Shown here: in pieces, positions 23,572 through 35,992 of the stretch
How positions within the stretch are numbered: the stretch's first letter is position 1
Layout of the letters: each line of letters starts with the position of its first letter
NCBI GenBank assembly: GCA_036346355.1
Contig: CM070570.1
Location: forward strand, 47,073,592 to 47,137,591
DNA: 64,000 nt
Direction: 5' to 3'
Source of the DNA: Rhipidocladum racemiflorum
Lineage: Eukaryota; Streptophyta; Magnoliopsida; Poales; Poaceae
The notes under the pieces: generated by a model
Told to the model about the DNA's origin: nothing
Seen by the model: only the letters and a program-made list of their open reading frames with translations
Databases searched by the model: none
Program-made: the position numbers and the translations under genes

Positions 23572-24603
23572 TTATACTCCTAATTCTGATTAATGAGAAT
23601 TAAGCTCTTGATCTATATAAATAAAAGCAACCGGTGACATTTAAGGCATCTCTTTCATTTTAACAGCAAGAAAATCCTACAGTGATCCTAAAAAATCATA
23701 GAAATTTTCAAATCAGTCAAATTAATCAAAGGAAAAAGAGAATGATCTCCACTACTACTTATTTTTATGGGGCCAGATTATAATGATGCCGATTAATCGT
23801 ATATAGATATTAAAGTTGTATAACAAATATAATTGTATTTTAATTATAAAAAATAAAGTTTTATATTAAGAATAATTATATCATAATATCTAGCTGTGTA
23901 GTTGAGCCGGTAAATCCGATGCTTCACAAAAATATATATTAGTATAGCATATAAGGTATATTCACAAAGTGGAAGCAGGCGCCACTTGGTGGCCGTGAGG
24001 AACTTGTCGGTATCTAGCTGTGGGCTCCGTATCATGGGTAGACCCATGAACAGTCGCACCGATATGTATTTGCATACCTTCCAATTGCCAAAAAAAGATT
24101 ACGATAGGTGATTGGATTTGGACCTAACTTACAAAAAAAAAAGGAGCAAAAGAGAATGAAATATATACACGTAGAAGCTTGGACAGAATAGAAGATTTTA
24201 GAGGAATATAATGTAGCTGTTGATACCTTGTGCATGCATAACTGCAAACTTTTGTGCTATGTATAAAATATTCATGTAGCATCTTGAGCTCGACCATCCA
24301 TGGATAGTCTTTTTGGTGAATACGTAGGATTGCATTGCTTCTTATTTGATTTTCAACTTCCCTTAAAAAGGTGGGGTAGATATATATAGGGTATAGAATA
24401 CTGGCAGATGTCACCGATCTCTGTATAAACTAACTTCTTTTCTCGTATAGACACATATGCAGATGCCCTGGGTAGAAATTTATTAACGTTGTTTCAGATA
24501 CAAATATAGAATGGATACATATCAAATTTGATTGGTGTGGATATCGTTAACAACAAAAATATATGGTTTGTTGCGTGGGATGCCTAATCCATTACATGGT
24601 TTC
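23572..24603. other. Unassigned AT-rich DNA
   Basis: No open frame with family similarity, repeat array or RNA gene was recognised. Several short minus-strand open frames are AT-biased and without motifs. Confidence 0.4.
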
Positions 24604-26819
24604 TGTAACACCCCGATATTTAATATGCCTAAATGCTACCAAACATAAGCTAAACAACATCTAAATACAACAATTAAACATAAATTCCAGCAAAGGCGCA
24701 TATGCTAAAAGCCGAGATTTCGGCAGCATCTCCTTTGTTTTAACATGAATTGAAGGAGCAACAACAGTAACACAAGTTATATCATAATGGAAAGCATCTA
24801 AAACAGCAATAATTAACGACTTAGCAACAATGTAAGTCTAGTTCCAAACATATAATGTCTCCAAGAGTCAAACGAACGAAAAGATTCTCATTTAGCAAAG
24901 CTAAGCCTTAAAGCAATGATCATCACACGCAATTTATTATCAACACTAATTGAATGACTTGTGAAATCAAAAGAGTGAAGCTACGTGTGGAAGTGTAACT
25001 ATTTCCCTTCCCCGCATGCCGGATTCATGGTACCTAAAAGAAAACAACATAAACACAAGCGTGAGTTCATCACTCAGCAAGCATATTGCAATGGACAACA
25101 AGAACAATAACATGGCAATAATGTCTCACATCATGTATATCATCTCATTCATGAACACATAACATTATCATCATCATTACGTATGCAATGCAATGCAATG
25201 CTCATGTCTCCTTGGAAACTCATACCGGTATGGTTGAGTACACACCCGTCGGTGTGCACCCTCTCCCCCCTTCTATCCCGAAGATGGAGGGTGCCTACTC
25301 CTCGCTTCCAAACACCAAGTGGATGGAATCACGATGTAGGACTTACTCAATGGCTCTCTGGATTAGTCATAACTTTCTCACCGACCTTCCCCGGACTAGT
25401 TATGACTTTCTCACCGCCCGGGCCATGTAACATGCCATGTATGCAATTATGCCAACATCATATTTAACTCGTACATTAACACATGGCATCATAACATAAT
25501 AAACATGCTCATCATATCATTGGCAATCATTAAAGCATGGCAAGTGATCATATATCATGTAGTCAATTCCATCTATTCTCAACAAGCAACCTACAAATCG
25601 GTATCCATTACAACACACTTGCCTCAACCACGGGCAACAGATTGGCGGGAAGTAGAAGGCACTCCCGGGGTCGGACCACCTGCACATAGGTATCACACAC
25701 TCACAATCATGTCCACAAAATAGTACGCAAACCCTCATCTACCCCGACATTGCCAACTACTCGCAAAACCTAAAAACAGAGGTTCTGTCCCGTCGGGACA
25801 GCAGCCTTCCAAAAGGCATAACTCGGGTTCTAAGACTCCGAATCAATTAAACGAGTACATCCTCGTGTAGCTTAGGAAATTTCCCAACTTTTTCTAGTTA
25901 TAGGGAAAGACTGATTCGGATTCTAAAGTTGTTTAATCTACAAAATATCGTGATCTGTTACAATCGCGTCACAGATTTTAACACGCTCGGTAAAACAGCC
26001 ATAACTTTCAAACGGCTGGGCAGAATTTAACGTTCTTTATATCCACGGAAAGATAACGAAATTATCTACAACTTCTTCAACGTCCGTATGACCAGATTCC
26101 GACTCTAATTTGGCGAAAAACCGAACCCTAGGTCGACTGCTCAAGCTGCCCGAAACAGAGAACGTGGCAACTTCTAGATCTAATCCAATCTACTCAATTC
26201 CAATACCACCAATTGATCTAAAAACTTGATAAACACCCTTAGAACAGTACCTATACCAACCCCAAGGATTCCCATGGCCATACCTTTGCCCAACGCACGA
26301 AAACCCAATAGATCTCCTCCCGGTTCGCGCGATCTCCTTCCTCGCTCCAATCCCGCCGGATCTCCTCGTCGCGGAGCGCTCCAACGGATGGATCTTCGAG
26401 GTGTGGAGGTGGAGAACTCCCCTAGGGGCAGCAAGGGAGGAGGAGAGGTGGTGGAGAGGTGGTGGAGCAATGGGGAGCAATGGGGGAGGTCGAGGCGCCA
26501 CAAGGAGGAGGTGGGGAGGTGTGGGGGGGCGGCTAGGACTTGTGGGGGCGCAAGGGCAGGGGGTGAACACCTAAAGGGGCTGGGGGAGGCCTCCAACCAG
26601 GTCTCCTACTCCTATTAGGACTCAAACTCCATCCCACCAAAGCTCACGACCCTTTCCTTTAGGCCCAAACTCCCCCGGAAAGGCTCAAAACCCCGGAAAC
26701 GGCCCAGAAACGCTATTAAGCCTCCTATCATATGGTTTTAACCTCCAATACCATATTTCATAAAGTTTTTGACCTTAACATTCACATTAAATAATCTCAC
26801 ACCATTCCGTAGTGTCACA
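24604..26819 (-). repeat. Family A solo LTR, TSD GTTTC
   Basis: The LTR runs TGTAACACCCCGAT to CCGTAGTGTCACA, 2216 bases, with GTTTC at 24599-24603 and 26820-26824. No primer site lies to its left, so it is a solo LTR in minus orientation. Long proline-rich open frames at 26180-26596 fall in its GC-rich promoter-side part and are not genes. Confidence 0.92.
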
Positions 26820-26824
26820 GTTTC

Positions 26825-27927
26825 AACTTGTACATTGTTGTTATTGCTGAACGGAGACAACACATTTAACTGTCATATTTGTTTTAGAGTTGAATTTATA
26901 ACTATAATAATCTCATGTATATGGGAAATTTAAACAAATTATCATATAGGATACCCGTATTGTTGACTTATCGAATATCCATAGGATACAAAAGAGTGGG
27001 TCTTAATTAATTACTCCCATATACAACAAATATAGACTAGAAATTTGAATTCGGAGCATTCCTTATAGAATGGCAACCGATGCATGTTCTCGCATATAAC
27101 ACTGGGTTAGAAGGATATTATCTATATCAGGGTTCTAAAAATCATCAAAAAAACACTCAATTTTTGCAATTTCACTCTATTGATGGGTACGATATCTAAG
27201 ACCTGTCGATAAATCGGTTTAATTAAAAAATTTTAAAAAGTGACAAATTTTATGCAATGTAAACCGGTGGAAAATCAGTAAAAAATTGCTGGAAAATCGT
27301 TCAAAAGTTGACCATCAAAAATCGCTCAAAAATCGTCGATTTTGGGTGAAATTTTGTTTTTTTGAATTTTTTTTACCACCCTCAAAGCGTTTAACTTCTG
27401 CACTTATGTGATTTCTAACGATTTTCAAGTGATTTTTGATGATTTTCGGTACCATGTTAGTAGTGATTTTCAAATTGAACTCGATTTTATAAACCCTGAT
27501 CTATACCTGTTTCGAATTTTCACTATATTAACCCTCTTTAATTTTTTCTTTTTGCGAAAATAGCCTCCAGACACCAGTTTTTTTTCAGAAATAGCCCATG
27601 CCACACGGGGGAAGTGCGGCAAGGGGGCGGGGGTAGGCCTGCCGTGCCTCCTGGGAGGGGCAAGGGAGCGCTTGACGCTCCCTAGAGAAGAGGCAAGGGC
27701 TTGCCCCCCGGGGGAGAGGCAGGCTTTTTATTTTATTTTTATCCATTTTTTGTTTTGTTGATTTTTATAAAATAAGTACAGTGAAAAATATGTCGTGAAA
27801 ATTGTTTTTGTACTAAGTTGGATATTATTTTTATAATCAATTTTTTTTTCACAAATGGAACAGCTTAGCATGGAAAGTTTTTTAATTTGTTTATTTTATT
27901 TGCTTGACCAGTGTATTGTGAATTTTG
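26825..27927. other. Unassigned AT-rich DNA with a GC-rich patch
   Basis: No gene was found. The segment 27130-27490 is AT-rich with repeated AAAATCG words and resembles 460-950. A GC-rich patch at 27600-27720 contains GGGAGCGCTTGACGCTCCC, an imperfect palindrome. Confidence 0.35.
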
Positions 27928-28109
27928 GGCTGACAAAGCAGCTGGCAGCGTGTTGTTAATTTAGAGCAGTGTGTTATCACTTGTGTCTAAGAAAGCAGAA
28001 CAGAGTGTTGTCAAATCAGGCTAACAAAGCTGCTGGCAATGTGTTGTCATATCGGGGTAGTGTGTTGTCACTTGGGTCTGAGTAAGCGAAGCAGAGTGTT
28101 GTCAAATCG
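27928..28109. repeat. 91-bp direct duplication
   Basis: Two 91-base units (27928-28018 and 28019-28109) start GGCT(G/A)ACAAAGC and end AGAGTGTTGTCAAATC. They repeat the word GTGTTGTCA several times. They lie just left of a CACTA-like terminus at 28153, so they may be subterminal repeats of a CACTA-type element. Confidence 0.75.
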
Positions 28110-28129
28110 GGGCAATGTGTAACATTACA

Positions 28130-28498
28130 AAACATAAAATTGGTCCAATAGTGTATTCCGTGTATGAGCTAAATCTCTTGCTATAAATTGTGAGTGCTGC
28201 GATGGTTTGATAGACTGCGAGAGAAACAAGCCAGGGGTAGAGCATGGGAGTTCCGTGGCAAGTGACTTGGTGCCATAATGATAGTTTGAAGAGGAGCGGC
28301 CGTGGACGGTGGCAATCATGACTAATCCATAACAACATGGATGCAAATCAGCGCGGAGACGTGCCAGTTCCACGGAAGTGCCGGTTATGCAGGACAGTGG
28401 AGCATAAAATGAAGAACTACCCTAATAGGGTAGGCTTGTCGACCCATCGGTAGCGACCTTCAACAAGCCTTGTTACACTATTGGACCAATTTCATGTT
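28130..28498. repeat. Inverted pair of CACTA-like termini around a short spacer
   Basis: AAATTGGTCCAATAGTG ends at 28153 and its exact reverse complement CACTATTGGACCAATTT starts at 28476. The similarity extends to 22 of 24 bases. Because CACTA elements begin with CACTA, both ends point away from the 322-base spacer, as if two elements abut. The spacer encodes a short plus-strand peptide (ATG ~28338) with CRLCRTVEHKMKNY, a zinc-knuckle-like motif missing its last Cys. Confidence 0.5.
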
Positions 28499-28523
28499 CA
28501 TATCATATCCGGTTCATGTTTAT

Positions 28524-29937
28524 CTACGCCATCATGAAGAATAGATGCCAGAAAAAATCATATGCTAGGCACTTGTACCTTGAAGCGCTTCCATTCCAGC
28601 TAGTCGTCTCGTTTGTCATCGTGTCACCCTCCTTTAGCAACGTAAGACAAGAAAAACCTACATACATTGGAGAGATACCATTGAGGCAAAAAAAAGTGAA
28701 CATAGCTAAATACAGATACTTCTGCAAAATAGGCTTGATCTCATAGGCCATCGGTCTCTTCTGGAGCGAGTTAAAAATATATACTTTGTTTTCACTCAAA
28801 GTGACCAAGAGTAAAATCCAATGATTGCTTATTAAATGGTATGAAGTGCAAGAAAATAACTTCATATATAATTTAAGTGCATACAAGTAATTGCCCCTTA
28901 GAATCTTTTGTGTGCTCTGCCAACTTTGCCTTTTGGACAAAAGGAGTCTTCAAGGTCGGGACAAAGGGCTTTCCACGTAATTGAGGGGGCTATGTGGCCT
29001 CGATCAACTTTGTCTTCTTGACAGAAGGAGTCTCTGAGGTCTCATGTGGTTCTTTGGCAGTCATGCTAGTCCTTTTGCGCACTAGCTCTGCACTCTGCAT
29101 AGGAGTTAACTTGGATGGAGGAGTTGTCATGGTGGTGGGAGCAGGAGCATATGCAGGTATGATAGGAACCTACAAAGCACATGCATATGTAACTTGTTGC
29201 ATTACTAGAATGATCGAGAAGATGCGGGGGATTTTTGCCTTGAGTAGTATGACACCCATCATGGGCTACTTGATGAACGACATCCGTGCTTGCCCGAGAG
29301 TGATGATATCTTCGTTCGGTAGGAACTGCAGCACATGAGACAAGAATTCATCATGAACATAGTCCACCTGCACTCTCATGTAGCCCTTCCCCAAAGGGCT
29401 ACCATGCACCGTGTCATCCTCCTTGCATGGAAATGTAACCCTGCGTCAAGCCTCAACGATAAATCCGTCTTCGATCCAACAACCTAACACTTGGCAGGCG
29501 CCTGCAAGAATTGCTCAACTTAATCGAAAATATTGTTTAGCTTACTCCTGTACCTTTACGTTAGAAACAATTATTACATTTAGCTGGGGACCGGGATGAT
29601 CATTTGTGAAAGCGTAGCTGCTAGGGCATATCATAGGCCTTTCTACGAGAGGCGAGGCCATTTGACTCTGACTCTACAAAATCATCTTCATCATCTCGGT
29701 CCTCAGGCACCCCTCATGTGCTATCATATCCTCCTTCAGCTCCTCCCTTAGTGTGTCCTTGAGGCGCTGCGCACGTGCTTCCTTTGATCTTGATCTAGCC
29801 CTGGTAGCGTCTTCGTCTTGGAAGGACCTCTTCATATGCCCAACACCTGCAACAAGCACCCGCCCCTTATGGTCGGCCTTCCCAATCACGAAGACAGGAT
29901 GTCCTTCAACCCTTGGCTCTGTTGGTCCTAGGACCAT
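28524..29937 (-). pseudogene. CACTA TNP1-like/Ulp1-type fragment
   Basis: Read on the minus strand from 29937, a basic segment is followed by LKDTLREELKEDMIAHEG, and then by a stretch with GYMRVQVDYVHDEFL and ITLGQARMSF that corresponds to the conserved TNP1 (Transposase_24-type) region. A Ser/Pro-rich linker follows at 29170-28985. The last part (28940 to 28524) has SNHWILLLVTLSENKVYIFNS, matching the His-Trp and Asp motifs of Ulp1-type C48 cysteine proteases. The usual Asp is Asn here, and the Cys motif is not certain. Several stops and frame changes break it. It lies head to head with a TNP2 fragment at 29938. Confidence 0.6.
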
Positions 29938-30801
29938 TTGGAAAAAGAGGTCGGTATTTTGGGACTTACTATACTGGAAGGAGTTAGATGTCCATCATTG
30001 TATTGATGTCATGCATGTTGAGAAGAATGTCTACAACAATTCGATTGGCATCCTGCTGAACATACTTGGGAAGACCAAGGATGGTTTGAATACTCATTGT
30101 GACATGGCCTACATGGGAATCAAGCCCAAGCTTGCAGTGATAGAGTTAAATGAAAAAGGTCTGTACATCCCCGTTGCATGCTATACCTTGTCCAAGAAAG
30201 AGAAAAAAGACCTCTACAAGTGTCTCAAAGGTATTAAAGTTCCATTGGGCTACTCCACAAACATTAAGAAGCTTGTGTCCATGGATGATTTAAAGTTTCT
30301 TGGTATGAAGTCCCATGACTGTTATGTCTTGATGACCCAAATGTTCCCTGTTGCAATCAGAAATATTCTGCCAGTGTATGTCAGGTTGGCAATTATAAAG
30401 CTATGTTATTTCTTCAATGCAATTTCTAGCAATGTTATTTATCCTGATATACTAGACAACTTATAGAGTGAGGTGGTGCAGACTCTATGTTAGATTGAGA
30501 TGCATTTCCCCTATCATTTTTCGATGCCATGGTCCACCTTATCGTTCACCTTGTTAGAGAGATTAAGATATATGGATCTGCATTCCTACATTACATATAT
30601 CCGTTCAAGAGGTACATGGGTATACTAAAGTCATATGTGAGGAATCAATCGATGCTTGAGGGTAGTATTGTTGAAGGTTATAAGACTAAAGAGGTTATTG
30701 AGTTCTACATAAACTATCTAGGTAAAAGACAACCAATTTGTGTTCTTGTATCTCATATGAGGGCAGACCTAGTGGCAAAGAAACCATTGGGTCCAAACTA
30801 A
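29938..30801 (+). pseudogene. CACTA TNP2-type transposase fragment
   Basis: The segment starts inside the transposase at IWKKRSVFWDL and continues with IDVMHVEKNVYNNSIG, the conserved tnp2 core. A region like DUF4218 follows at 30529-30801 (MVHLIVHLVREI, PFKRYMGILKSYVRN). A stop at 30464-30466 and a frame change separate the two. TNP2 proteins cut CACTA elements at their termini. This copy lacks the N-terminal half and the C-terminus, which is cut off by the LTR at 30821. The same domains are found on the minus strand at 53537-55412. Confidence 0.85.
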
Positions 30802-30820
30802 CGAGTCCACAGTTTGATAT

Positions 30821-33523
30821 TGTGACACCCTGGCACAAAACGTTCCCTAAATGTTACTACAACAAGCTCAACCACCACAAGATACTCCAATTAAACATAA
30901 ATTGAAGCAACATACTAAACAGCAGTTCACTACTAATAATAAATGATGAGCCACAAAAATGAGCATAATAAAATAAACAACCACGAATTCACTATCTTCA
31001 TGCATAAAAACAACTAGAAAGACATGCTAGTAATTAATTTTAGCAAAATCCACATCTCAGCTAGACCAAAGATTATTGTCAGCTAGTAACACAGTTCAAC
31101 CATTGATTATGATATCGCTTAATCAACAAAATAAATAGTTCACACCCAAAAGGTTCCTCTAAATCATGATCCAAGACTAAACTACTAAAGTAATCATCAA
31201 GGTGAAAATGCTTCAAATATAAATGTCATGTAGGGGCATGAAAATGAGTGATGAGTGAAGCTAAGTTCCCTTCCCGCATGACATCCTCAGATTACCTAAA
31301 AAATTAAATAAAGAAGCATGAGTTCGAAAACTTAGCAAAGTATATCATACAGGAAATAAAAGCCATGAGGTTGCACAACAACAAGATATGTCATGTTTCA
31401 ACATCCATATAGGTAGATAACCTCATCATTTAGAATCACACTTTTAATCTCACATGCAATACACCATGCCTTCATGCTTAAAAATGCACCATACGAGCCT
31501 ATACCGATATAGCTTGAGTGCACACCCGTTGATGTCGCACTCTTTCGTTCCCTACCATCCCTCTTGAGGGGCCTACCAGTAGTTCTCACTCCCATCCATC
31601 CCCGTGGATGGGACTACTTGATAGGTCTTACAAAAGAGCACTCCAGATTAGTCATATGACCTCATATGATTTTCTTACTAATCTGGCTCAAAATTATTTT
31701 CATATCATGAATGCATGTGATGCAACAAAGTATTTCGAAATGACAATCTCGATCATATTATGACAATGACAATCTTTCTCATGCATGATTAAAACAAGAT
31801 AGCCACATATTTAATTTAAACCAAAACTTATCTCAACACTTTTCGTTCGTACAATATACTTGCCTCTTTGCCACGAGAAGCAGAGTGGCGTGAGATCGAA
31901 GCTACTACAGGATTCACACCTCCTATAGAAAATATATAAAATCATTCATCTCAAAAGAACTCATGCCACAACAATTAAATCAACAAGCAGAATGCCCTTA
32001 CACCTACACGTCACCCAATTGCCAACCTTTCCACTCATGGGATAGATCCACCACTTACTGTCCCGGTGGCCAAAACACCACTAATTATTAATCTAAAGCC
32101 CAAACTTAGGAGACCGAAGGTTTTAAGCAATCTATAGGTAAGAACCTACATGTCGACGTTTGTTGTCGGCAATAATGAATATGGGGCTAGGCGTTGGATC
32201 CAAACTTGATGGAAACACAAGACAAGGGTTTATACAGGTTCAGGCCCTCGGCGATGGAGGTATTACCTTAGTCCTGTGCTCTGGAATTATGAGTAGATTG
32301 ATCTTTCGATCATGCCCCTCTCTCTGGTCCCTTGCCCCCCTCATATAGGAAAGGGGCGGAAGAGTCCAAGTTGGTTACATGGTAGAATCCTGGTCGGTTA
32401 CAGGGTGGAGATTCTATATCTGACTGTTCCTGCCAGAAACGCTATCCTCCGAGATTATAATCGTATCCTTCCTAACAAGAGTTGGTTACCATCTTTTGTC
32501 CTTCCTTGTTAGGCGTGGTGATGATAGTCCGGGCGGTGTCCGGTCTCATGCAGCTGGTTTGGCCCGTGCCCTCTCGACTGGTCCTCATGACCCGCCATGT
32601 AGATAACCGGGGTCCATATACTCCACACTACCAATTATTAGTTTTCCACTTTCTTTGTTAGGTTTTCTAGCCTCTCGAATTTAATTCCGAAGACTACTCT
32701 GTCCACACTCAGGACAGCAGACTTCAAAACCTCATAGCTATTTTTATACAACTACAAATTAATAAAACATGAACTTTCCTAGCTTTTGCTAGTAATTGAA
32801 ATAATTTAATTTGGCATATAAATAGCCCTAATTTTCATTTTACCACGGTCGCTATTAGTAGAGATAGTTTTTAGACAGCAGGCTTCCATTGGCCATAACT
32901 TTTAAATGACTAAACCAAATTTTATGTTCTTGATCTCTAATGGAAGTTAAGACAGTAATATACAACTTTATCAACAGCCAACCACTCTAAAAATGACTGT
33001 AGGGTCCACAAAATTTAGCCCTAAAATTGAGATCTGCACTACCCGAACCTAGATTCAGCCCCACCTTGAGTTTTCCCCCCAACCAATCCTAATTTCAACA
33101 CTTAAGGGCAGGAATTTCTAGCAAGACGTCACCCCAAAAGCAAAACCAAAATCACCAACAAAAATTTAAGAACATCACACCTTCTCCCGACCTCGGATTG
33201 CACAAGGAGGAGGAGGAGGCTCACCACAGGAAGGGGAGGAGGTTGGGAGATGGTAGCTTGGGGGGCGAAGAGGGGAAGGGGTGCTGCCACAAAGGAAGAA
33301 GAGTGGGTGCGGCTCAAGGGGGGTGTGTGGTGCGGCTAACGGGGGAAGGGGATGTGATAGGGTTAGGGGAATCCCCTCCCATATGGGCCAAAAACCAGCC
33401 CACTAATGGTCGCAGAAGCTAAGCTGCCCCTACAGCCGACAAACAACCCAAAAATGCTAGTCAGACCTTACCTTGACTCACATGAATACTAAAATTAATC
33501 ACAAACCTTACTGAGATATCACA
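30821..33523 (-). repeat. 3' LTR of a Tekay/Del-like gypsy element
   Basis: On the plus strand it runs TGTGACACCCTGG to GAGATATCACA. A polypurine tract lies directly to its right, so it is the 3' LTR of the minus-strand pol at 33574-35992. Its 2703 bases include a 477-base LTR insertion. The remainder of ~2.2 kb matches family A in size and in landmarks such as CTTCCCGCATGACATC. It sits in the TNP2 fragment, with left flank GATAT. The matching right flank is lost. Confidence 0.85.
32151..32627 (-). repeat. 477-bp solo LTR nested in the gypsy LTR
   Basis: The block runs TGTCGACGTTTG to TATACTCCACA. The flanks CTACA (32146-32150) and CTACC (32628-32632) agree at 4 of 5 bases. It includes TTTATACAGGTTCAGGCC and CCTTAGTCCTGTG, phrases typical of Tat-type gypsy LTRs in grasses. 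The family call is from memory of such LTRs. Confidence 0.6.
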
Positions 33524-33538
33524 TTCTCTCCCCCTTAA
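33524..33538 (-). other. Polypurine tract
   Basis: On the minus strand the sequence is TTAAGGGGGAGAGAA, immediately followed by the LTR start TGTGATATC. It is the plus-strand primer site of the gypsy element and fixes the 33523 boundary. Confidence 0.85.
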
Positions 33539-33573
33539 TAGAATTCGGCCCCAAATTCAAGACCCGTCTCTAT

Positions 33574-35992
33574 TCAGCAAGAAAGACAACAAAGTAACTA
33601 AACCGTATCACATACCTACTGCGAACAATTCAGGATACTTCTCACGCATGTGAGACTCCAATTCCCAAGTGACTTCCTGCTCAGTTTGGTGTGACCATAA
33701 GACTTTGACAAACTTGAGGGTTCTGTTTTTCAATACCCACTCTGATTTCCCTAAAATTTGCACTGGCCAAGACTCAAAAGTGAGATTCTGCTCAATCACC
33801 AATAGCTCAAGTGGCACCACTAGCTCCGGGTCATGCAAGTATTTTCTTAACATGGACACATGGGACACATTGTGTACTCCTTGCATAGAATTGGGAAGCT
33901 CTAGTCGAGAAGCCAATTTTCCAACTCTCGCAACAATAGGGAATGAACCAACATACCTTGGGCTAAGCTTCCCTTAGTGCCAAACAGAACAACTCCCTTG
34001 GTGGGAGACACCCTCAAGTACACTGTCACCCACCACAAACTTCAAATAATGCCATCTCACATTAGCATAGCTTTTTTGCCTACTCTGGGCTGTAAGGAGG
34101 TTCTACCTAACTTCTGACACTCGCTTAACAATCTGTTGAACCCAGTCAGGACCAAGAATCACTCTTTCCCCTACTACACCCCAGTATAATGGTGACCTGC
34201 ACTTCCGCCCATAGAGTACTTCGTAAGGCGTGGCCCGAATGCTTACTTGATAGCTATTATTATACACAAATTCATCAGGAGCCAAGTGATCCTCCCAGCT
34301 ACCTTTCCGTGTCAACACGCAAGCCCTAAGCATAGCCTCCAAGGTTTGAATGGTACGCTTAGACTGACCATCAGTTTGAGAATGAAAAGATGTGCTAAGA
34401 CAAAGCTGTATGCCCAAAGCACTCTGCAAGCTCTCCCAAAACTTTGAGACAAACTTAGTATCTCGTTCAGACATAATCATCTTAGGCACATCATGCAACC
34501 TCACAATTTCTCACATATAAATAGGAGCCAACTCACTTACAAAATTTGTTGTGTGAATGGAAATAAAGTTATCAGACTTGATGAGATGGTCCACTACTAC
34601 CCAAATAGCATCCTTCTCTCGTTGAGTATGAGGTAGGCCAACCACGAAATCCATGGATATGTCATCCCAAGGCCAAACAGGAACCTCCAATAATTGCAAC
34701 AACCCCGCTGGTCATTTATATTCAGTATTCACCTTCTAACAAATCTCACAAGGTGCTACACAATGAGCAATATCAACCCTCATCCTTTTCCACCAAAAGC
34801 ACTTTTTCAAATCTCGATACATTTTATTCTCACCAGGATGAACTGTATATGAGGCATGATGAGCCTCTTTCAAGATGTAATCCTTGACTTGAGACTTCTG
34901 CGGTACACAAACACGGCCCTTAAACCACAAATCACCATTTTCATCAATGCTGAAATCCCTATTTCTGCCCTCATCAATGTGTTTTCTCACTTGTTGAAGC
35001 AACCGGTCATGCCGTTGTGCCTCATGCACACATTCTAGAATGGCAGACTCCAAAATGAACTGAGTTTTAGCTTGCACGGTGCCTGTAAAACAATATGACA
35101 CTCACATACGTTCACAATTAGCAATGAGGCAATCAAGAATAGGGCATCGCCTTGCAACTAAGAGCATTAGCCACTACATTCGCCTTACTTTGATGATACA
35201 GAATTGTGAGGTCGTAGTCCTTTATCAATTCCAGACATCTTTTTTGCCTCAAATTCAAATCTTTTTTAGTGAAGATATATTTGAGGCTCTCATGATCAGT
35301 GAAAATATCACAAGATTCACCATACAAGTAATGCCTCAAAATATTCAAAGCAAAGACCACTGCCGCTAACTGAAGGTCATGAGTGGGGTAATTCTATTCA
35401 TGCTTCTTCAATTACCTCAAGGCGTAAGTAATCACCTTACCCTCTTGTAGAAACACACAACCAAGACCCATTTGAGAGGCATCAGAATAGATTGTGAAAC
35501 TTCCCTGGCTTAGGGAGAATGATAATAGGAGCAGTCACCAGCTTCTCCTTCAAAGTGCAGAAATTGTTCTCACATTCAGCAGTCCATACAAATTTCACTC
35601 CCTTTTGCGTTAATTGAGATAGTGGCTTGGCGATAATGAAGAAATCCTAAACATAGCACTAGTAGTAACCAGCTAAACCAAGGAAACTCCGAACCTCTTT
35701 GACATTGGAATGTCTCTCCCAGTCAACAACTATAGAAATTTTGCTTGGGTCAACCAAAATACCTTCCCGATTAATCACATGGCCAAGGAAACTCACTTTC
35801 AAAATGCAGAATTCACACTTCTTTAGTTTGACAAAGAATTGATTTTCCCTCAGAGTATCAAGCACAAGTCTCAGATGACGCTCATACTCTTCCTCTATCT
35901 TGGAATAAATCAGGATACCAACGATGAACACTACCACAAAATTATCAAGATATCTATGGAGCATACTATTCATCATCTCCATAAAAATAGTA
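33574..35992 (-). pseudogene. Gypsy pol remnant: RT, RNase H, integrase
   Basis: Minus-strand order is reverse transcriptase (35990-35659), RNase H (35360-35133), integrase zinc domain (35101-34736, HH...CEIC), integrase core (34702-34103), and an integrase C-terminal/chromodomain-like tail (33916-33608, VSHVSMLRKYLHDPE, VTWELESHMREKYPELF). This order and the tail are those of Tekay/Del-type chromovirus elements. The frame changes many times. The RT motif FVVVFIDD reads FVVVFIVG, so both catalytic Asp are lost. In integrase, SDRD reads SERD and QSER reads QSKR, removing two acidic residues. RNase H reads ANALS for ADALS. Protease and gag are missing left of the join at 35993. Confidence 0.85.

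Noticed and set aside
26180..26618. Open frames of 126-138 codons on both strands
   Set aside because: They are within the family A solo LTR at 24604, with proline-rich composition and no motif.
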